Shown: positions 23,148-34,736 of the stretch, piece after piece
How the letters are laid out: each line of letters opens with the position of its first letter
Position numbering within the stretch: the stretch's first letter is position 1
DNA from: Haematobia irritans
Lineage: Eukaryota > Arthropoda > Insecta > Diptera > Muscidae
Assembly (NCBI RefSeq): GCF_050003625.1
Contig: NC_134397.1
Coordinates: forward strand, 264,548,070-264,612,069
Length of the DNA stretch: 64,000 bases
Direction: 5' to 3'
The notes under the pieces: generated by a model
Database searches by the model: none
What the model was told of the DNA's origin: nothing
The model's input: the letters and a program-made list of their open reading frames with translations, nothing else
Translations under genes and position numbers: made by a program

Positions 23148-23834
23148 TAAACTTGTGACCATAACGTTTTCAGATAATGAACGCTGGTTGTTGGTTGACA
23201 ACGCATGGTTTATCGTTGTAAGATTGCTACCTTCTCTCCTCTCCGTTTGGCACCACTTGTGTGTTGATTCACTTTCATGAACGGATCGTTTTGAAATGAG
23301 CACGCTGTTTATGATTTTTTCTATGGGTGCGCATACAGTTTACTGCTGTTTACTTTTGGATCATACGCGTCAATACACAATTTATGAACTTTCATTATGA
23401 TATAGACGTATTTCGAAGCACCACGATGATAATTTTGGAGCACTTCTTTCGAACAATAGATACGGGCGATTGACAATTTATGTGGTATTCAACGCAAACA
23501 AATAATCAAGCAATATTTAATGTATGCTGGTCCGACTAGTGCCTAAAGTTGTCTCAATCACAGAATAGGTCACATGACGATTTTGCAATACTAGTTGGCA
23601 CACCTAATCAATGGTTTGAGGAAAAACAACTGATTTTGGACGACCTCCACGAAATTCGTCTTGGAAAGAACTACGAACTCGTTTGAATTCACCATATCAT
23701 CGATAAACGCTGGTCCTTGACGGAGCTTCATCACCAAAGTTCATCGATGCCTGTCGTCTGTCGTCTCTGAGAACATAATTAACCTTGTAGCTTCGCACCG
23801 CTTCAGATTCATCCTCTAGATCTTTAGTTCAGGC
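23148..23834. other. Unassigned, with old repeat fragments
   Basis: 23524..23600 repeats the GTCCGACTAGTGCCTAA relic seen at 20832. No gene is supported elsewhere in this interval. Confidence 0.4.
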
Positions 23835-24137
23835 AATGCTGGATCTTACTTTCTAAAACAGTGAAGATTAACTCTTACATTCCTGGGTGGTGGTTGTCTA
23901 TCAATAAGATGGTTGGATGAGTACTGCAATAACAATACATGAGACGCACTGGGAGGATCTTGGTCTCCACATAAAGATGATTCAAAAGTGTACTGCGAAG
24001 ACATCCTGTCACGTTCTCCTAGTTTCGTATGTTATTCCACTGGGTATCACGTATCCGCTATCGCTGCATAGTCAACAAGGTTTTGTTTTGTCCGCTCACC
24101 TAATGCTACCGGCAAACAACTTGAGGACCTTGTTTCT

Positions 24138-24482
24138 AGGTTAAGTTAGGCAAGGTGGCAGCCCGATGTATCAGGCTCACTTAGACTATTCAGTCCATTG
24201 TGATACCACATTGGTGAACTTCTCTCTTATCACTGAGTGCTGCCCGATTCCATGTTAAGCTCAATGACAAAGAACCTCCTTTTTATAGCGGAGTCCGAAC
24301 GGTGTTCCACATTGCAGTGAAACCACTTAGAGAAGCTTTGAAACCTCAGAAATGTCACCAGCATTACTGAGGTGGGATAATCCACCGCTGAAAAACTTTT
24401 TTGGTGTTCGGTCGAAGCAGGAATCGAACCCACGACCTTGTGTATGCAAGGCGGGCATGCTAACCATTGCACCACGGTGGCT
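24138..24482 (-). mobile_element. Full-length tRNA-derived SINE with 10-bp target duplication
   Basis: On the minus strand the head (24482 down to 24411) has GTGGTGCAATGGTTAGCATG (box A) and GGGTTCGATTCC (box B). A body with GACTCCGCTATAAAAAGGAG and TTGTCATTGAGCTTAA follows; that core recurs in insect SINEs. The tail is CCTAA-like. The flanking direct repeat CCTTGTTTCT lies at 24128..24137 and 24483..24492. It is the reference copy for the four truncated SINEs in this window. Confidence 0.88.
24411..24482 (-). repeat. tRNA-like head of the SINE (Pol III promoter)
   Basis: Box A and box B are both intact and about 35 bp apart, as expected for an internal Pol III promoter. The acceptor stem does not pair, so it is not a tRNA gene. 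Confidence 0.75.
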
Positions 24483-25119
24483 CCTTGTTTCTGCCGTGCA
24501 GCCTATCAAAAATTGCAGTGGCGTGGGTAGAAACTTAGAAAGGCTGTCGCACATGACCCCGAAAATTGTGGAGTAGTTTTTGTCGGAATTTTTATGCCAT
24601 CGATTCTGGCATTTCACTGCATGCCTACATGAATAGTGTGGTTGAGGATTTCGTGGCGGATATCCTCAAATAACTGGTAAGATCAGTAAGATAGATGTTT
24701 AATCGATCGCAGAAGTCATGAACAATGGGTCCGGATGCCAAGATTTTACCGTCGTCCGCAATCTCAACGCTGTCAAGTGGGAATGGAAGAGAGTATAGGT
24801 AGATGTTGAACAATGCCGGAGTTATCACTCACCTTTGGGAACTCTATGTTTCACTCTAAGGGGGCTTGACTTTCTATCCCTAAATACCAGGTACGACTGG
24901 CGACCCATAAAGATAACTAAGAACCAAACGTTTACTTCCTGTTTTCAGGGGCGTGATTTCGATGTCCTCAAAACCGTCTGGTATAGCTGACCGTATTGAA
25001 TGTTTTGGTCGCGGACCAAAAAAACACGTCTTGAGCTGTTTGAGTCATATGTTTATATATGCTGTAATTTGATGTAAAGCTGTTGTTGTTCTATGTGTAA
25101 TCAATTAAGTATTTCCGTT

Positions 25120-25560
25120 GCTGTTTACTCTTGACGAATTTATTGATCGTGTATCGGTCCTCCTCGTCATCGAAGCTTATACCTCTCATTGGTTTGATAG
25201 AGAGCGAAAAAAGTGAAAGTCGTTAGGCGCTAGATCCAGAGAGTATGGAGTATTCTGAAAAACTCCCCATTCGGGCTCTTGAATTGTTGTGTTGACGAAT
25301 TGGTTAACATGGAGTCTGCCCTTGTCATGGACTTCGCTTTGTCCGTCGGTTCTTTTCTGCACAACAAAAAGCCTAGCTTTCACGTGTTTACAGCGATACC
25401 ATGCTTTTCCAGTTGCATCAACAGCAGATTATTGCCTTTTGCGGATGAAGATCGGACTTGACTCTCGATTACGCCATCCCATCGGTGCCGTGTAATCTTC
25501 TATTTCTTTCACAATGGCGTGCATACAGCGTTTTCCACATCCTGTGATGACTCGATACAA
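25120..25560 (-). pseudogene. Mariner-superfamily transposase relic
   Basis: The minus-strand frame 25186..25383 ends with NTPYSLDLAPNDFHFFRSLS, the third-Asp region of a mariner transposase (usual motif PYSPDLAPSD). In-frame stops lie after it and the earlier catalytic segments are not readable. It differs in sequence from Himar1 and from the relic at 20296. Confidence 0.55.
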
Positions 25561-25770
25561 AAAGGTTTTTTTTTATGTTCACATGTTGCTAGGTGGCGGG
25601 TGAGATTTTGAACCCGTGAGGCGACTGAGTGTTTTAGAAAATTCAATTGAATGTGGAAAATCATGTCCTACACTGGTGTTCATTTTTCCGGCAACCATCA
25701 TCTTCAGTTTTATGCGGTAGAGACGCCTATTTTAAGTTTTTCGTACCCACTGCAAATGTCCTTTTAAATA

Positions 25771-27002
25771 ATAGGTTGGCTGATAAGTCCCCGGTCTGAC
25801 ACATAGATGCCGTCGCTAGTATTAAATGCATATTATTTTTATATAGTACCAACCTTCAAAATGATTCGTGTCAAAATTTGACGTCTGTAGGTCAATTAGT
25901 TTGTGAGATAGCGCGTCTTTTGTGAAGAAACTTTTGTTATTGTGAAAAAAATGGGAAAAAAGGAATTTCATGTTTTGATAAAATACGGTTTTCTGAAGGA
26001 AAAAATACGGTGGAAGCGAAAACTTGGCTTGATAATGAGTTTCCGGACTCTGCCCCAGGAAAATCAACAATAATTGATTGGTATGCAAAATTCAAGCGTG
26101 GTGAAATGAGCACGGAGGACGGTGAACGCAGTGGACGCCCGAAAGAGGTGGTTACCGATGAAAACATCAAAAAAATCCACAAAATGCTTTTGAATGACCG
26201 TAAAATGAAGTTGATCGAGATAGCAGAGGCCTTAAAGATATCAAAGGAACGTGTTGGTCATATCATTCATCAATATTTGGATATGCGGAAGCTCTGTGCA
26301 AAATGGGTGCTGATTCTGAGCGGTGTTTGCAGCTGTTAACTCTTAATACACCCGAGTTTTTCCGTCGATATGTGACAACGGATGAAACATGGCTCCATCA
26401 CTACATTCCTTAGTCCAATCGACAGTCGGTTGAGTGGACAGCGACCGGTGAACCGTCTCCGAAGCGTGGAAAGACTCAAAAGTCCGCTGGCAAAGTAATG
26501 GCCTCTGTTTTTTGGGATGCGCATGGAATAATTTTTATCGATTATCTTGAGAAGGGAAAAACCAACAACAGTGACTATTATATGGCGTTATTGGAGCGTT
26601 TGAAGGTCGAAAACGGACCCATATGAAGAAGAAAAAAGTGTTGTTCCACCAAGACAAAGCACCGTGCCAAAAGTCATTGAGAACGATGGCAAAAATTCAT
26701 GAATTGGGCTTCGAATTGCTTCCCCACCCACCGTATTCTCCAGATCTGGCCCCCAGCGATCTCAGACCTCAAAAGGATGCTCGCAGGGAAAAATTTGGCT
26801 GCAATGAAGAGGTGATCGCAGAAACTGAGGCCTATTTTGAGGCAAAACCGAAGGAGTAGTACCAAAATGGTATCAACAAATTGGAAGGTCGTTATAATCG
26901 TTTTATCGCTCTTGAAGGGACCTATGTTGAATAATAAAAACGAATTTTGACAAAAAAAATGTGTTTTTCTTTGTTAGACCGGGGACTTATCAGCCAACCT
27001 GT
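25771..27002 (+). mobile_element. Himar1-like mariner, copy 1
   Basis: The inverted termini are (A)TAGGTTGGCTGATAAGTCC with CCGGTCTGACA on the left and the reverse complement on the right, with TA at 25769..25770 and 27003..27004. The 5' UTR and transposase match the Himar1 pattern closely. The element is 1232 bp, a little short of ~1.3 kb because of internal deletions. Confidence 0.93.
25951..26934 (+). pseudogene. Himar1-type transposase, frameshifted
   Basis: Mariner DD34D transposase, which normally cuts the element out and joins it at TA. The start is ATG 25951. A missing G near 26002 shifts the frame. 26010..26339 then reads the helix-turn-helix region (EAKTWLDNEFPDSAPGKST). A ~40-bp deletion near 26307 shifts it again. 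Later pieces include a DETWLHHY-type segment with M changed to T before it, the second-Asp HQDKAPCQKS and the third-Asp PPYSPDLAPSD, then another deletion. The intact protein is ~348 aa; this copy cannot make it. Confidence 0.9.
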
Positions 27003-27029
27003 TACAATTGTAAAATTAGTAGCAATAAG

Positions 27030-27955
27030 TTCTGCGGTTCTACAATTTTCCCTCTGAATTATTCAGATATACATTTCCCCAACTGAATTCTTCGCATATC
27101 AGTTCTCTAAATGAGTTCTTATGATCTAGATTTTCCCAACTAGGTTAATTTTCGCTACAGTTCTCAAAATAAGTTCTTCGGATTTACATATCCTCAAGCA
27201 TATCTCTGAGTTCGCAGTCTGTACACTTCCACCAGTGAGTTCATCGGATCTACTGTTTACCCACTAAGTTCTTGTGATCTATAGTTCCACCAGTGAGTTC
27301 TTAGTATCTACAGTTCCTCGCGAAGATTTTCGAATCAACTGTTTCCTCACTGAATCGTACGAACTATAGTTCCACAACTTAGTTCTTTAGGCCAACAATT
27401 CGCGGATGAGATCTTCGGGTCTGCTATTTTCCAACTGATCCAAAGAGTATTTCTGATCTACACTTCCTCACATAATTCTCTGAACTACAATTCCACTAAC
27501 AATTTCTTCGTATCTACAGTTCCCCCACTGAGATCTTCGGATCAGTTAAATTCCTCACTGAATTCTTCGGAATTTTATGTGCCATCCAGTTTATAAGTTT
27601 GTCGGGACGACAGTACTCGTGTCGAACATATCCCAGATATTGGCCAGACTATAAATTATGTTGAACTGCATAATCGATACAGCCGCTTGTTAATATAATC
27701 GATAACACATTTATCAAACATTTAGTCATCGTCAACAATTCCTAGCGATTGGTCAAACTGTAAGATTCTTTACAATACACAGATATTCCATCCGGATAAA
27801 CTTATAGTCTGGATGGCGCATTAGTTCCACTACTAAGTTCTTTGGATCAACAGTTCAGAGAATGAGATCTTCGGATCAAGTGTTTCCACTGAGTTCTTCT
27901 GATATATGGTTCAACCACTTTGATCTTTGGATCTATAGATCCTACTTAGATTAGA
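27030..27955. repeat. Degenerate ~38-bp tandem array
   Basis: Phrases like CACTGAGTTCTTCGGATCTA and CAGTTCC(A/T)C recur at roughly 35-40 bp spacing through 27040..27560 and again at 27820..27940, with strong divergence. A 237-bp inverted-ended element sits between the two parts. No ORF is present. Confidence 0.65.
27581..27817. mobile_element. Small inverted-ended element inside the 38-bp array
   Basis: The left terminus GCCATCCAGTTTATAAGTTT matches the reverse complement of the right terminus AAACTTATAGTCTGGATGGC with two mismatches, and the similarity extends about 5 bp further in. At 237 bp with no ORF it is a MITE of unassigned superfamily. I could not settle a target duplication. Confidence 0.6.
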
Positions 27956-28580
27956 TAGTAAAGTTGTTCCCGAGAGTAGTCATCAGTAATATTCAAACTG
28001 ACGTTACACTAATACGGAAACTCAAATAATCACCGACCCAAAGCTACCACCGGTCCAGAAGCTATCATCACCCAGAAGGTTCTACCGAACGCGAAGTTAT
28101 CAGGAATCAGAAGCCGTCTGAAAGTCGAAGAGTTCAATCCCGATCACCAATGTTTCAGCGAACTTACAAGCTCCTGATTAACTACAAATAGACGAAATCA
28201 TAAATTCGTGTTCACAATTCAACCGAAGTTCTTCTCAACCATCGATCCTTCTGTTTTCGAATGTCTGCTCCATCAGATCCTGTTAATAGATTGGAAACAA
28301 TATGAATTGATTCATATTTCACTCGATAAATGTTTGGAGGATCCTTACGGAGATCCAGTAGATGGCTGAACTGGTCAATGAATCCAATCGTACAGCTCCA
28401 TTTTAGTCGTGCCAGGAAGTTTACGTTCAAAGATGGGATATATCTTTTACGATACACGAGGGCGGTCTCAGAAGTTCTTTGGATCGCTGTCTCTTATGCA
28501 GGTTTTTCATGATCCATGTGGAACAGCTAAACTAAATTTAGAGACTAGACAATAAATGAAAAACTAAACACATTTACCCC
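27956..28580. other. Unassigned DNA, moderate GC
   Basis: No protein domain is recognised on either strand. The minus ORF 28212..28457 (81 codons) is basic with no motif. The higher GC suggests old mobile DNA. Confidence 0.35.
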
Positions 28581-28795
28581 CATTTTCAGGAAGCTCCGTT
28601 AGTGCTACGTTAGCTAACGAACTTTTAAACCATACTATGGACATATCTGTCATCATGTCTATATATTCCATATGCCAGTTAGGAACTTAACTGCTAAAAT
28701 GTTTTCAGTTAAAGTTAACCGGAGAGAAGATATTTCGATTTTACTTTCTGTTAACTGGGAGTTAAAGTCTAACGGAGATACATGAAAATTACCGT
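28581..28795. mobile_element. Family V MITE copy 1
   Basis: It runs from a CCATTTTCAGGAAGCTCCGT end to a GGAGATACATGAAAATTACC end, which are inverted imperfectly. The interior ACGAACTTTTAAACCATACT and CCATATGCCAGTTAGGAAC match the copy at 58653..58862 in order. Confidence 0.65.
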
Positions 28796-29736
28796 TAGGG
28801 TCCTTCATCATAGGGTAAACACATTACCCCATAGTATTCAAGGTAACGTAGTTACCTTTGTCTTTTCCAAAAGACAAATATTTTACTTTACCTCACTGTG
28901 TATCTGCATGATTTTCACAAAATCTTCTTCAGCTGAATTTGCATTCTCTTCAGCTTCTTAATCTCTTTGCCAGAGATACACACTATTCAAATGAATTTAA
29001 TTTTATCCTCAAATGCATTATTCGAAAGACCATTGACAAGGATAAACGTAGCACAAGGAGCACGAACACCAACATCCTCGATATTGAATGCATCAACAGC
29101 AACAGTGGCAATAAACTTTTGTAATTACATTCCTCTTTATTAGCCATTATTGTTTCAACCACCACCGAGTGATGTACTCCATGGCCTGATGCAGTTGTCG
29201 ATGGCAAAAAAATGTTTATGAACATTTTTAATTTAATTACTCGACGTTTTTTGTGTTAGCTATGTCAGACCGTTCTGGTGCTATTACACTTGACTAATTT
29301 TATTAAATTATCATCCAGTAGAAAAATGAAATTTTGATTACATTCAATGAACACTTTTTATATTGGAATTTATTAATTTACTTAATTTTTGTTTTGCAGC
29401 AATGAACAGGGAAAAAGTTTTTTTTTTTTTTTTTAATATGGGTTTGAGATCTCTTAGTTTGGGCATGTTGTTGTCCTTAAGTGGTAAATACGATTTCTAA
29501 TAATATTCGATTCCAAATTTAATATCATATGAAAATTCAGAAAAATTCATTACATTAACATCGATAGTACAAGATTATTTCACCGAAATGTCAACCGCGA
29601 CTATGTCTCAAATTGTCCATCCGCTTTGCGAAATTTTGCAACACATTTTCCAACATTTCGGAAGGTATGATTCAATGTTGCAAAGAAAACAATAATGGCA
29701 CCAACTCATGACCACTTTAACCATACAGTAGTAAGA
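28796..29736. other. Unassigned AT-rich DNA
   Basis: Short ORFs at 28939..29124 (+) and 28983..29225 (-) overlap on opposite strands with no recognised domain. No element termini are seen. Confidence 0.4.
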
Positions 29737-30655
29737 TTAGGTTGAAAAGAGCATCCAGGTTTCCCAGTATCATGTCGACTGGCATACATCCAAGCTAGTT
29801 TTTGGCTTGTTGTGCGTTTCTCTCCATCGTACCCTTCTTTTATTCCAAGAACTCTGTGTCTCGAATGAATTCTCTGATTTGTTTCCAGTACCTGTTTCTT
29901 AGCTGGGCTATGTCCCAAATCATCTCTTCACCGACAGGGTTAAATCTTTGCTTGTAAAGACAGGACAGTTACAAAGGTAGTGTTCCAAGGTCTCACCATC
30001 CTCAAAACATGCAACATCGTCTGTTGCTCCTATTTGGCACAGATGTGCTCCCAATTCTAGGTGCCCGATCATTTTTCTTATGGTCCTCCACACTGAGTAG
30101 TTATCCAGTCTTATTCTTATCTGAGTCACCATATAGTATTTCCGACGCCCTTCCAACCGTTGCTTTGGTCCACATCATCCAAATAGGCGCGCGATGCCTC
30201 TATTCGCTTTGCGTTCTCTATGTCTCCTAGCCAGTTCATTTTCCTCTTATTCCGGAATGTCTTATTCCGTTTCCTCTTATTCCGGTATGTCCCAGCGTCC
30301 GTATGATGCGGGTACTGCCGTATTCCCATTGAACAGTAATGTCTGTTATTGCCTTCACTGCCCTCTGGCAATTTGTGAAAATTTTTACGTATTGTGGCCT
30401 CGTGTTATTTCCGAGCCATTTAACACATTCCGTTATGGTACGCTTTTCTGCCTGCAGGATTGTGCTGTGACCCGGTAATCGTAATAGGATCTCGGTGCCT
30501 GGATCTTCCACATATATGCCTACACCCGTTCTCTCGCCTATCTTCGATTTATCTGTGTAGCAGTTATTTTCCTCTGGTATCTGTTCTGTGGTCCCATTCT
30601 CCCAGGACCATCTTAGTGGTGTCAGAATGTCACACCCGTCAGCTATGGCCACTTC
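29737..30655 (-). pseudogene. 3' end of an RNase H-bearing LINE (R1-like), copy L1
   Basis: Minus strand, shifted frames. 30236..30652 is a type-I RNase H domain, which degrades the RNA of the RNA/DNA hybrid. The first Asp is kept in CYTDKSK and the Glu in LQAEKRTITE, but the next Asp position reads FTNCQ where FTDSQ is expected, so it is probably inactive. 29920..30156 then has a C/H-rich segment (CQIGATDDVACF, ETLEHYLCNCP), the LINE C-terminal knuckle. The 3' end at 29737 is CAACCTAA on the minus strand, like the SINE tail. Confidence 0.7.
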
Positions 30656-32291
30656 AGATAAACTATCATGCGGTTGCAGTGGTCCGGAAATCGAAATTGG
30701 ATCTCGGCATTTTAGTCCTCCACATATACACCCAATCCCGTCCTCTCATCCATCTTCGATCCATCGGTGTAGCAGTTATTTCCCTCTACTATCTGTTCTG
30801 TGGTCCCATTCTCCCAAGACCATCTTACTGGCGTCAGAATGTTACACTCGTCAGCTATGGCCATCTCAGTTATACGATCATGGATTGTTGCGTTGGTCCG
30901 GCAATTGGATCTTCCACATATATGCATGGTTTCGTCTCCACACCTATCTTCGTTATATCGGTGTAGCAGTTATTTCCCTCTGGTATCTGTTCTGTGGTCC
31001 CATTATCCCAGTAGCATCTTACTGGTGTCAGAATGTTACACTCGTCAGCTATGACCACCTCATGGATTGTTGCGGTGGTCCGGTAATCGGAATAGGATCT
31101 CAGCATTTGGGTCCTCCACATATACACCCAGTTCCGTCCTCTCATCCATCTTCGATCCATCGGTATAACAGTAATTTCCCTCTGATTTTTGTTCTGGAGT
31201 CCCATTCTTCCAGGACAATCTTACTGGCGTCAGAATGTCACACTCGACAGCTACGACCACCTCAGGTATACGATGATGGATTGTTGCGTTGGTCCGGTAA
31301 TCGAAATATGATCTCGTCATTTTGGTCCTCCACATATACGCCCAATCCCGTCCTCTCACGCATCTTCGATCCATTGGCATAACACTTATTTCCCTCTGGT
31401 ATCTGTTCTGTGGTCCCATTCTCCCAGTAGCATCTTACTGGCGTCAGAATGTCACACTTGTCAGCTGTGGCCACCTCATGGATAGTTGCGGAGGTCCGGT
31501 AATGGGAATAGAATACTGGCATATGGGTCCTTCACATATACACCCAGTTCCGTCCTCTCATCCTACTTCGATCCATCGGTATAGCAGTAATTTCCCTCTC
31601 ATATTTGTTCTGGAGTCCCATTCTTCCAGGACAGTTTTACTGGAGTCAGAATGTCACACTCGACAGCTATGACCACCTCAGGTATACGATGATGGATTGT
31701 TGCGTTGGTCCGGTAATCGAAATATGATCTCGTCATTTTGGTCCTCCACATATACGCCCAATCCCGTCCTCTCACGCATCTTCGATCCATTGGAATAGCA
31801 GTTATTTCCCTCTGGTATCTGTTCTGTTGTCCCATTCTTTCAGTAGCGTCTTACTGGTATCAGAATGTTACACTCGTCAGCTATGGCCACCTCATGGATA
31901 GTTGCGGTGGTCTGGTAATGGGAATAGAATACTGGCATAGGGGTCCTCCACATATACACCTATTTCCGTCCTCTCATCCATCTTCGATCCATCGGTATAT
32001 CAGTAATTTCCCTCTGATATTTGTTCTGGAGTCCCATTCTTCCAGGACAAACTTAGTGGCATCAGAATGTCACACTCGACAGCTATGACCACCTCAGGTA
32101 TACGATGATGAATTGTTGCATTGGTCCGGTAATCGAAATATGATCTCGTCATTTTGGTCCTCCACATATACGCTCAATCCCGTCCTCTCACGCATCTTCG
32201 ATCCATTGGCATAGCAGTTATTTCCCTCTGGTATCTGTTCTGGAGTCCCATTCTTCCAGGACAATCTTAATGGCGTCAGAATGTCACACTC
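30490..32291 (-). repeat. ~205-bp tandem array derived from the LINE RNase H region
   Basis: The marker TCC(T/A)CACATATA recurs near 30506, 30716, 30908, 31111, 31326, 31530, 31741, 31946 and 32157, giving about nine units at 192-215 bp. Alternate units are more alike (spacing ~416 bp), a two-unit higher-order pattern. Each unit reads on the minus strand as the start of RNase H (CYTDGSKMDERTGLGVYVED) followed by FRLPD and then jumps back. Several minus ORFs of 71-119 codons span unit junctions. Confidence 0.85.
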
Positions 32292-33294
32292 GAATTTATA
32301 AAGGAAAAATCAGCTTTTTTGGCATTGCATTTCGGACGTTTGTTTCGAATATGAGAAATTTGCTGTGAGTTAAATTTTATCTTTTGTTTAGTTTTCTGTG
32401 TAGTTCTTGCTCACTTGCTTCCAACTATAACTTTTTGGTCGATGAGGTTAGTTGTTTGAATGAAGTAGAAGAGTGAATATCCCGACACTGAAAGAAAAAG
32501 TTCGCACATTTAACGAAATTTGTTATTTGTCATCGACTTGTCATTTCTATTCAATAGGCAAATATAACATTATATTAAGGAACATTTTCATTGCTTCTTG
32601 ACACATTTTCTTTACGTTAGTGAAAATAATTTCCTTGGCTCAATATTAATGAAATTTTCTTTGTGTGTATCGTAGGTTGTTGATACGTTTTGATTAACCC
32701 TTAAATTTGTTAATGGGTTATTACCACAAAGAGTCAAGGTGTATTATATTACAAAGGATTATCCAATCACGGCATTTGTAGGCTTTGTAGAAATTTAATA
32801 TTTTAATGGACAGTTTTTTTTTTTTTTTTTGTTATTTGTAGTCCAAAATGTTAATTGTCCAGAAAAATGTTTGTAACCTTAGATTCATTTAAACAAAATC
32901 TTATTTATAGATTTGCACATAGAAAATAACATAGATTAGTCAATAGCCAATAAGACTAGATTGAATTTCAAAACAAAACATATGTACTTACACGTATACC
33001 AAACGAAAGAAAATTGATTTTAGTTCATCTATGTTGAAAAGCAACTCACTTGATATTTTTGTCGAGTAATAAAAGAACATATCCAATGTGTTTCAAGAAA
33101 AAAGTAAAAACATTTTAAACCAGTGTTCGAAATGGCTCCGAAGCTCCGGCTCGGCACTTTTTTAAAAAAAGGAGCCCTATGAATAAAGTGCCAAAACGAA
33201 TGAGAGGCACTGAAAGATAGGCTATTTAAGAGCTAATTTAAACGAAAAACTCTTGCTCACACAGCTCTTTCATATGTGACGCAAAAACTACATA
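32292..33294. other. Unassigned AT-rich DNA
   Basis: No gene or element is recognised. 32505..32670 has ATTTAACGAAATTTG-like phrases resembling common fly MITE debris. Confidence 0.35.
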
Positions 33295-33369
33295 ACAGGT
33301 TGGCTGATTATTCCCCGGTCTGACACATAGATGGCGTCGCTAGTATTAAATGCATATTATTTTTATATA

Positions 33370-34630
33370 AAGGGTGATACGGTCAAAATTTGGTCAAGGG
33401 AAAACGCATGTAAATCGGTGAAATCGTTTATTTAAAAAATCAAATTAAATTTCTTTTTCAAGTTCACTTAGTATAAAATTCAGGAAACATATTCAGTTAG
33501 GCTTTCGCTTTTCCAAATCCGAATTTCCGGGCCTCACGCTTGACACCTGCCATCAGATTTTGTACAGCCACCTTGTCCACCTTCTTCGCCGCAGAAAGCC
33601 AGTTTGCCTTGAACTGCTGCTCGTCCTTAGCAGTTTTTTTGGTCTTCTTTAGGTTCCGCTTAACAATAGCCCAGTATTTCTCAATTGGGCGAAGATCTGG
33701 CGTGTTGGGAGGGTTTTTGTCCTTGGGAACCACCTGCACGTTGTTGGCGGCGTGCCACTCCATGGCCTTTTTACCGTAATGGCACGATGCCAAATCCGGC
33801 CAAAACAGTACGGAACAACCGTGTTTCTTCAGGAAAGGCAGCAGACGTTTATTCAAACACTCTTTCACGTAAATTTCTTGGTTGACAGTCACGGAAGCTA
33901 TGAAAATGCGGCCAAACCAGATATTTCTTTGCGAACTTTGACAGTTTTATGTGCTTGAAAATATCTGCTACCTTTCCCCTTCCTTTTGCCGTATAAAACT
34001 CCTGTCCAGGAAGCTGCTTGTAGTCGGCTTTGACGTAGGTTTCGTCGTCCATTACCACGCAGTCAAACTTCGTCAGCATCGTCGGGGATCGCGCTTTGGC
34101 CGTCGTATTTTGTTTATCATCGCGATTTGGAGTCACTACCTTCTTGTAAGTCGATAGTCCGGCTCGTTTTTTGGCTCGATGCACGGTTGTAGACGATACA
34201 CCCAGCTTATTTGCGGCATCTCGGAGAGAGAGGTTGGGGTTTCGCTTGAAACTACCGGCAACTCTCTTTGTCGTCTCAGCGGCTTCCGGTTTTCGATTTC
34301 CCCCCGATCCAGACTTCCTGGCTGTCGACAAACGTTCCCCAAACACTTTAATTACATTTGTAACGGTTGATTTGGCAACTTTTAGCGATTTTGCCAGCTT
34401 TGCGTGCGAGTAGCTCGGATTTTCGCGATGCGCGAGCAAAATTTTGATACGCTGCTCTTCTTACTTGGACGGCATTTTGACAACTGAAGAGTGAATTCAA
34501 AAATCAAAATAGGATCAACATTCTACACACACAGACACCTTAAAAATGAGGGGTGTTCAGGTTTTTTAAATGCAAAATTGAAAGAAACACGTCAAGTTTA
34601 TATTGACCAAATTTTGACCGTATCACCCTT
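33370..34630 (-). mobile_element. Tc1/mariner-superfamily DD37E element nested in Himar1
   Basis: The termini share a 28-bp perfect inverted repeat starting AAGGGTGATACGGTCAAAAT. TA flanks both sides (33368..33369 and 34631..34632). Removing the insert and one TA restores the Himar1 phrase TTTTTATATAGTACCAACC. It encodes one broken transposase on the minus strand. Confidence 0.92.
33497..34475 (-). pseudogene. DD37E transposase, one stop and one frameshift
   Basis: Start ATG at 34475; codon 5 is TAA, then EEQRIKILLAHRENPSYSH continues in frame. The N-terminal part has two helix-turn-helix-like segments (SHAKLAKSLKVAKSTVTNVI; LSLRDAANKLGVSSTTVH). The catalytic core has the first Asp in VMDDETYVKAD and, after a frameshift near 33890, the second Asp in FWPDLASCHY and Glu in LRPIEKYW. 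I count 37 residues between them, which defines the ITmD37E group known from mosquitoes and other insects. The end is GFGKAKA at 33497, about 326 codons in all, near family length. Likely dead but recent. Confidence 0.88.
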
Positions 34631-34736
34631 TAGTACCAACCTTCAGATGATTCGTGTCAAAATTTGGCGTCTGTAAGTCAATTAGTTTGTGAGATAGAGC
34701 GTCTTTTGTGAAGCAACTTTTGTTATTGTAAAAGGA

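Larger units (their letters stand above)
23835..25025 (-). pseudogene. Jockey-clade LINE reverse transcriptase fragment J1, broken by a SINE
   Basis: Minus strand. 24625..24828 reads ALFNIYLYSLPFP and then an ADDGKILASGP segment, the RT catalytic region of Jockey-type non-LTR elements. Downstream, across the SINE, come GVMCDSL and KVLKLFAGS, matching the family's FDSL and KALAGSTWG region. Frameshifts and stops are numerous. The SINE at 24138..24482 sits between the codons for RNK and VLK. It is a dead fragment; 5' and 3' ends are absent or unrecognisable. Confidence 0.65.

Noticed and set aside
30588..31382. 264-codon plus-strand ORF, the longest in the window
   Set aside because: It is the antisense shadow of the RNase H tandem array, whose recognisable motifs are on the minus strand.
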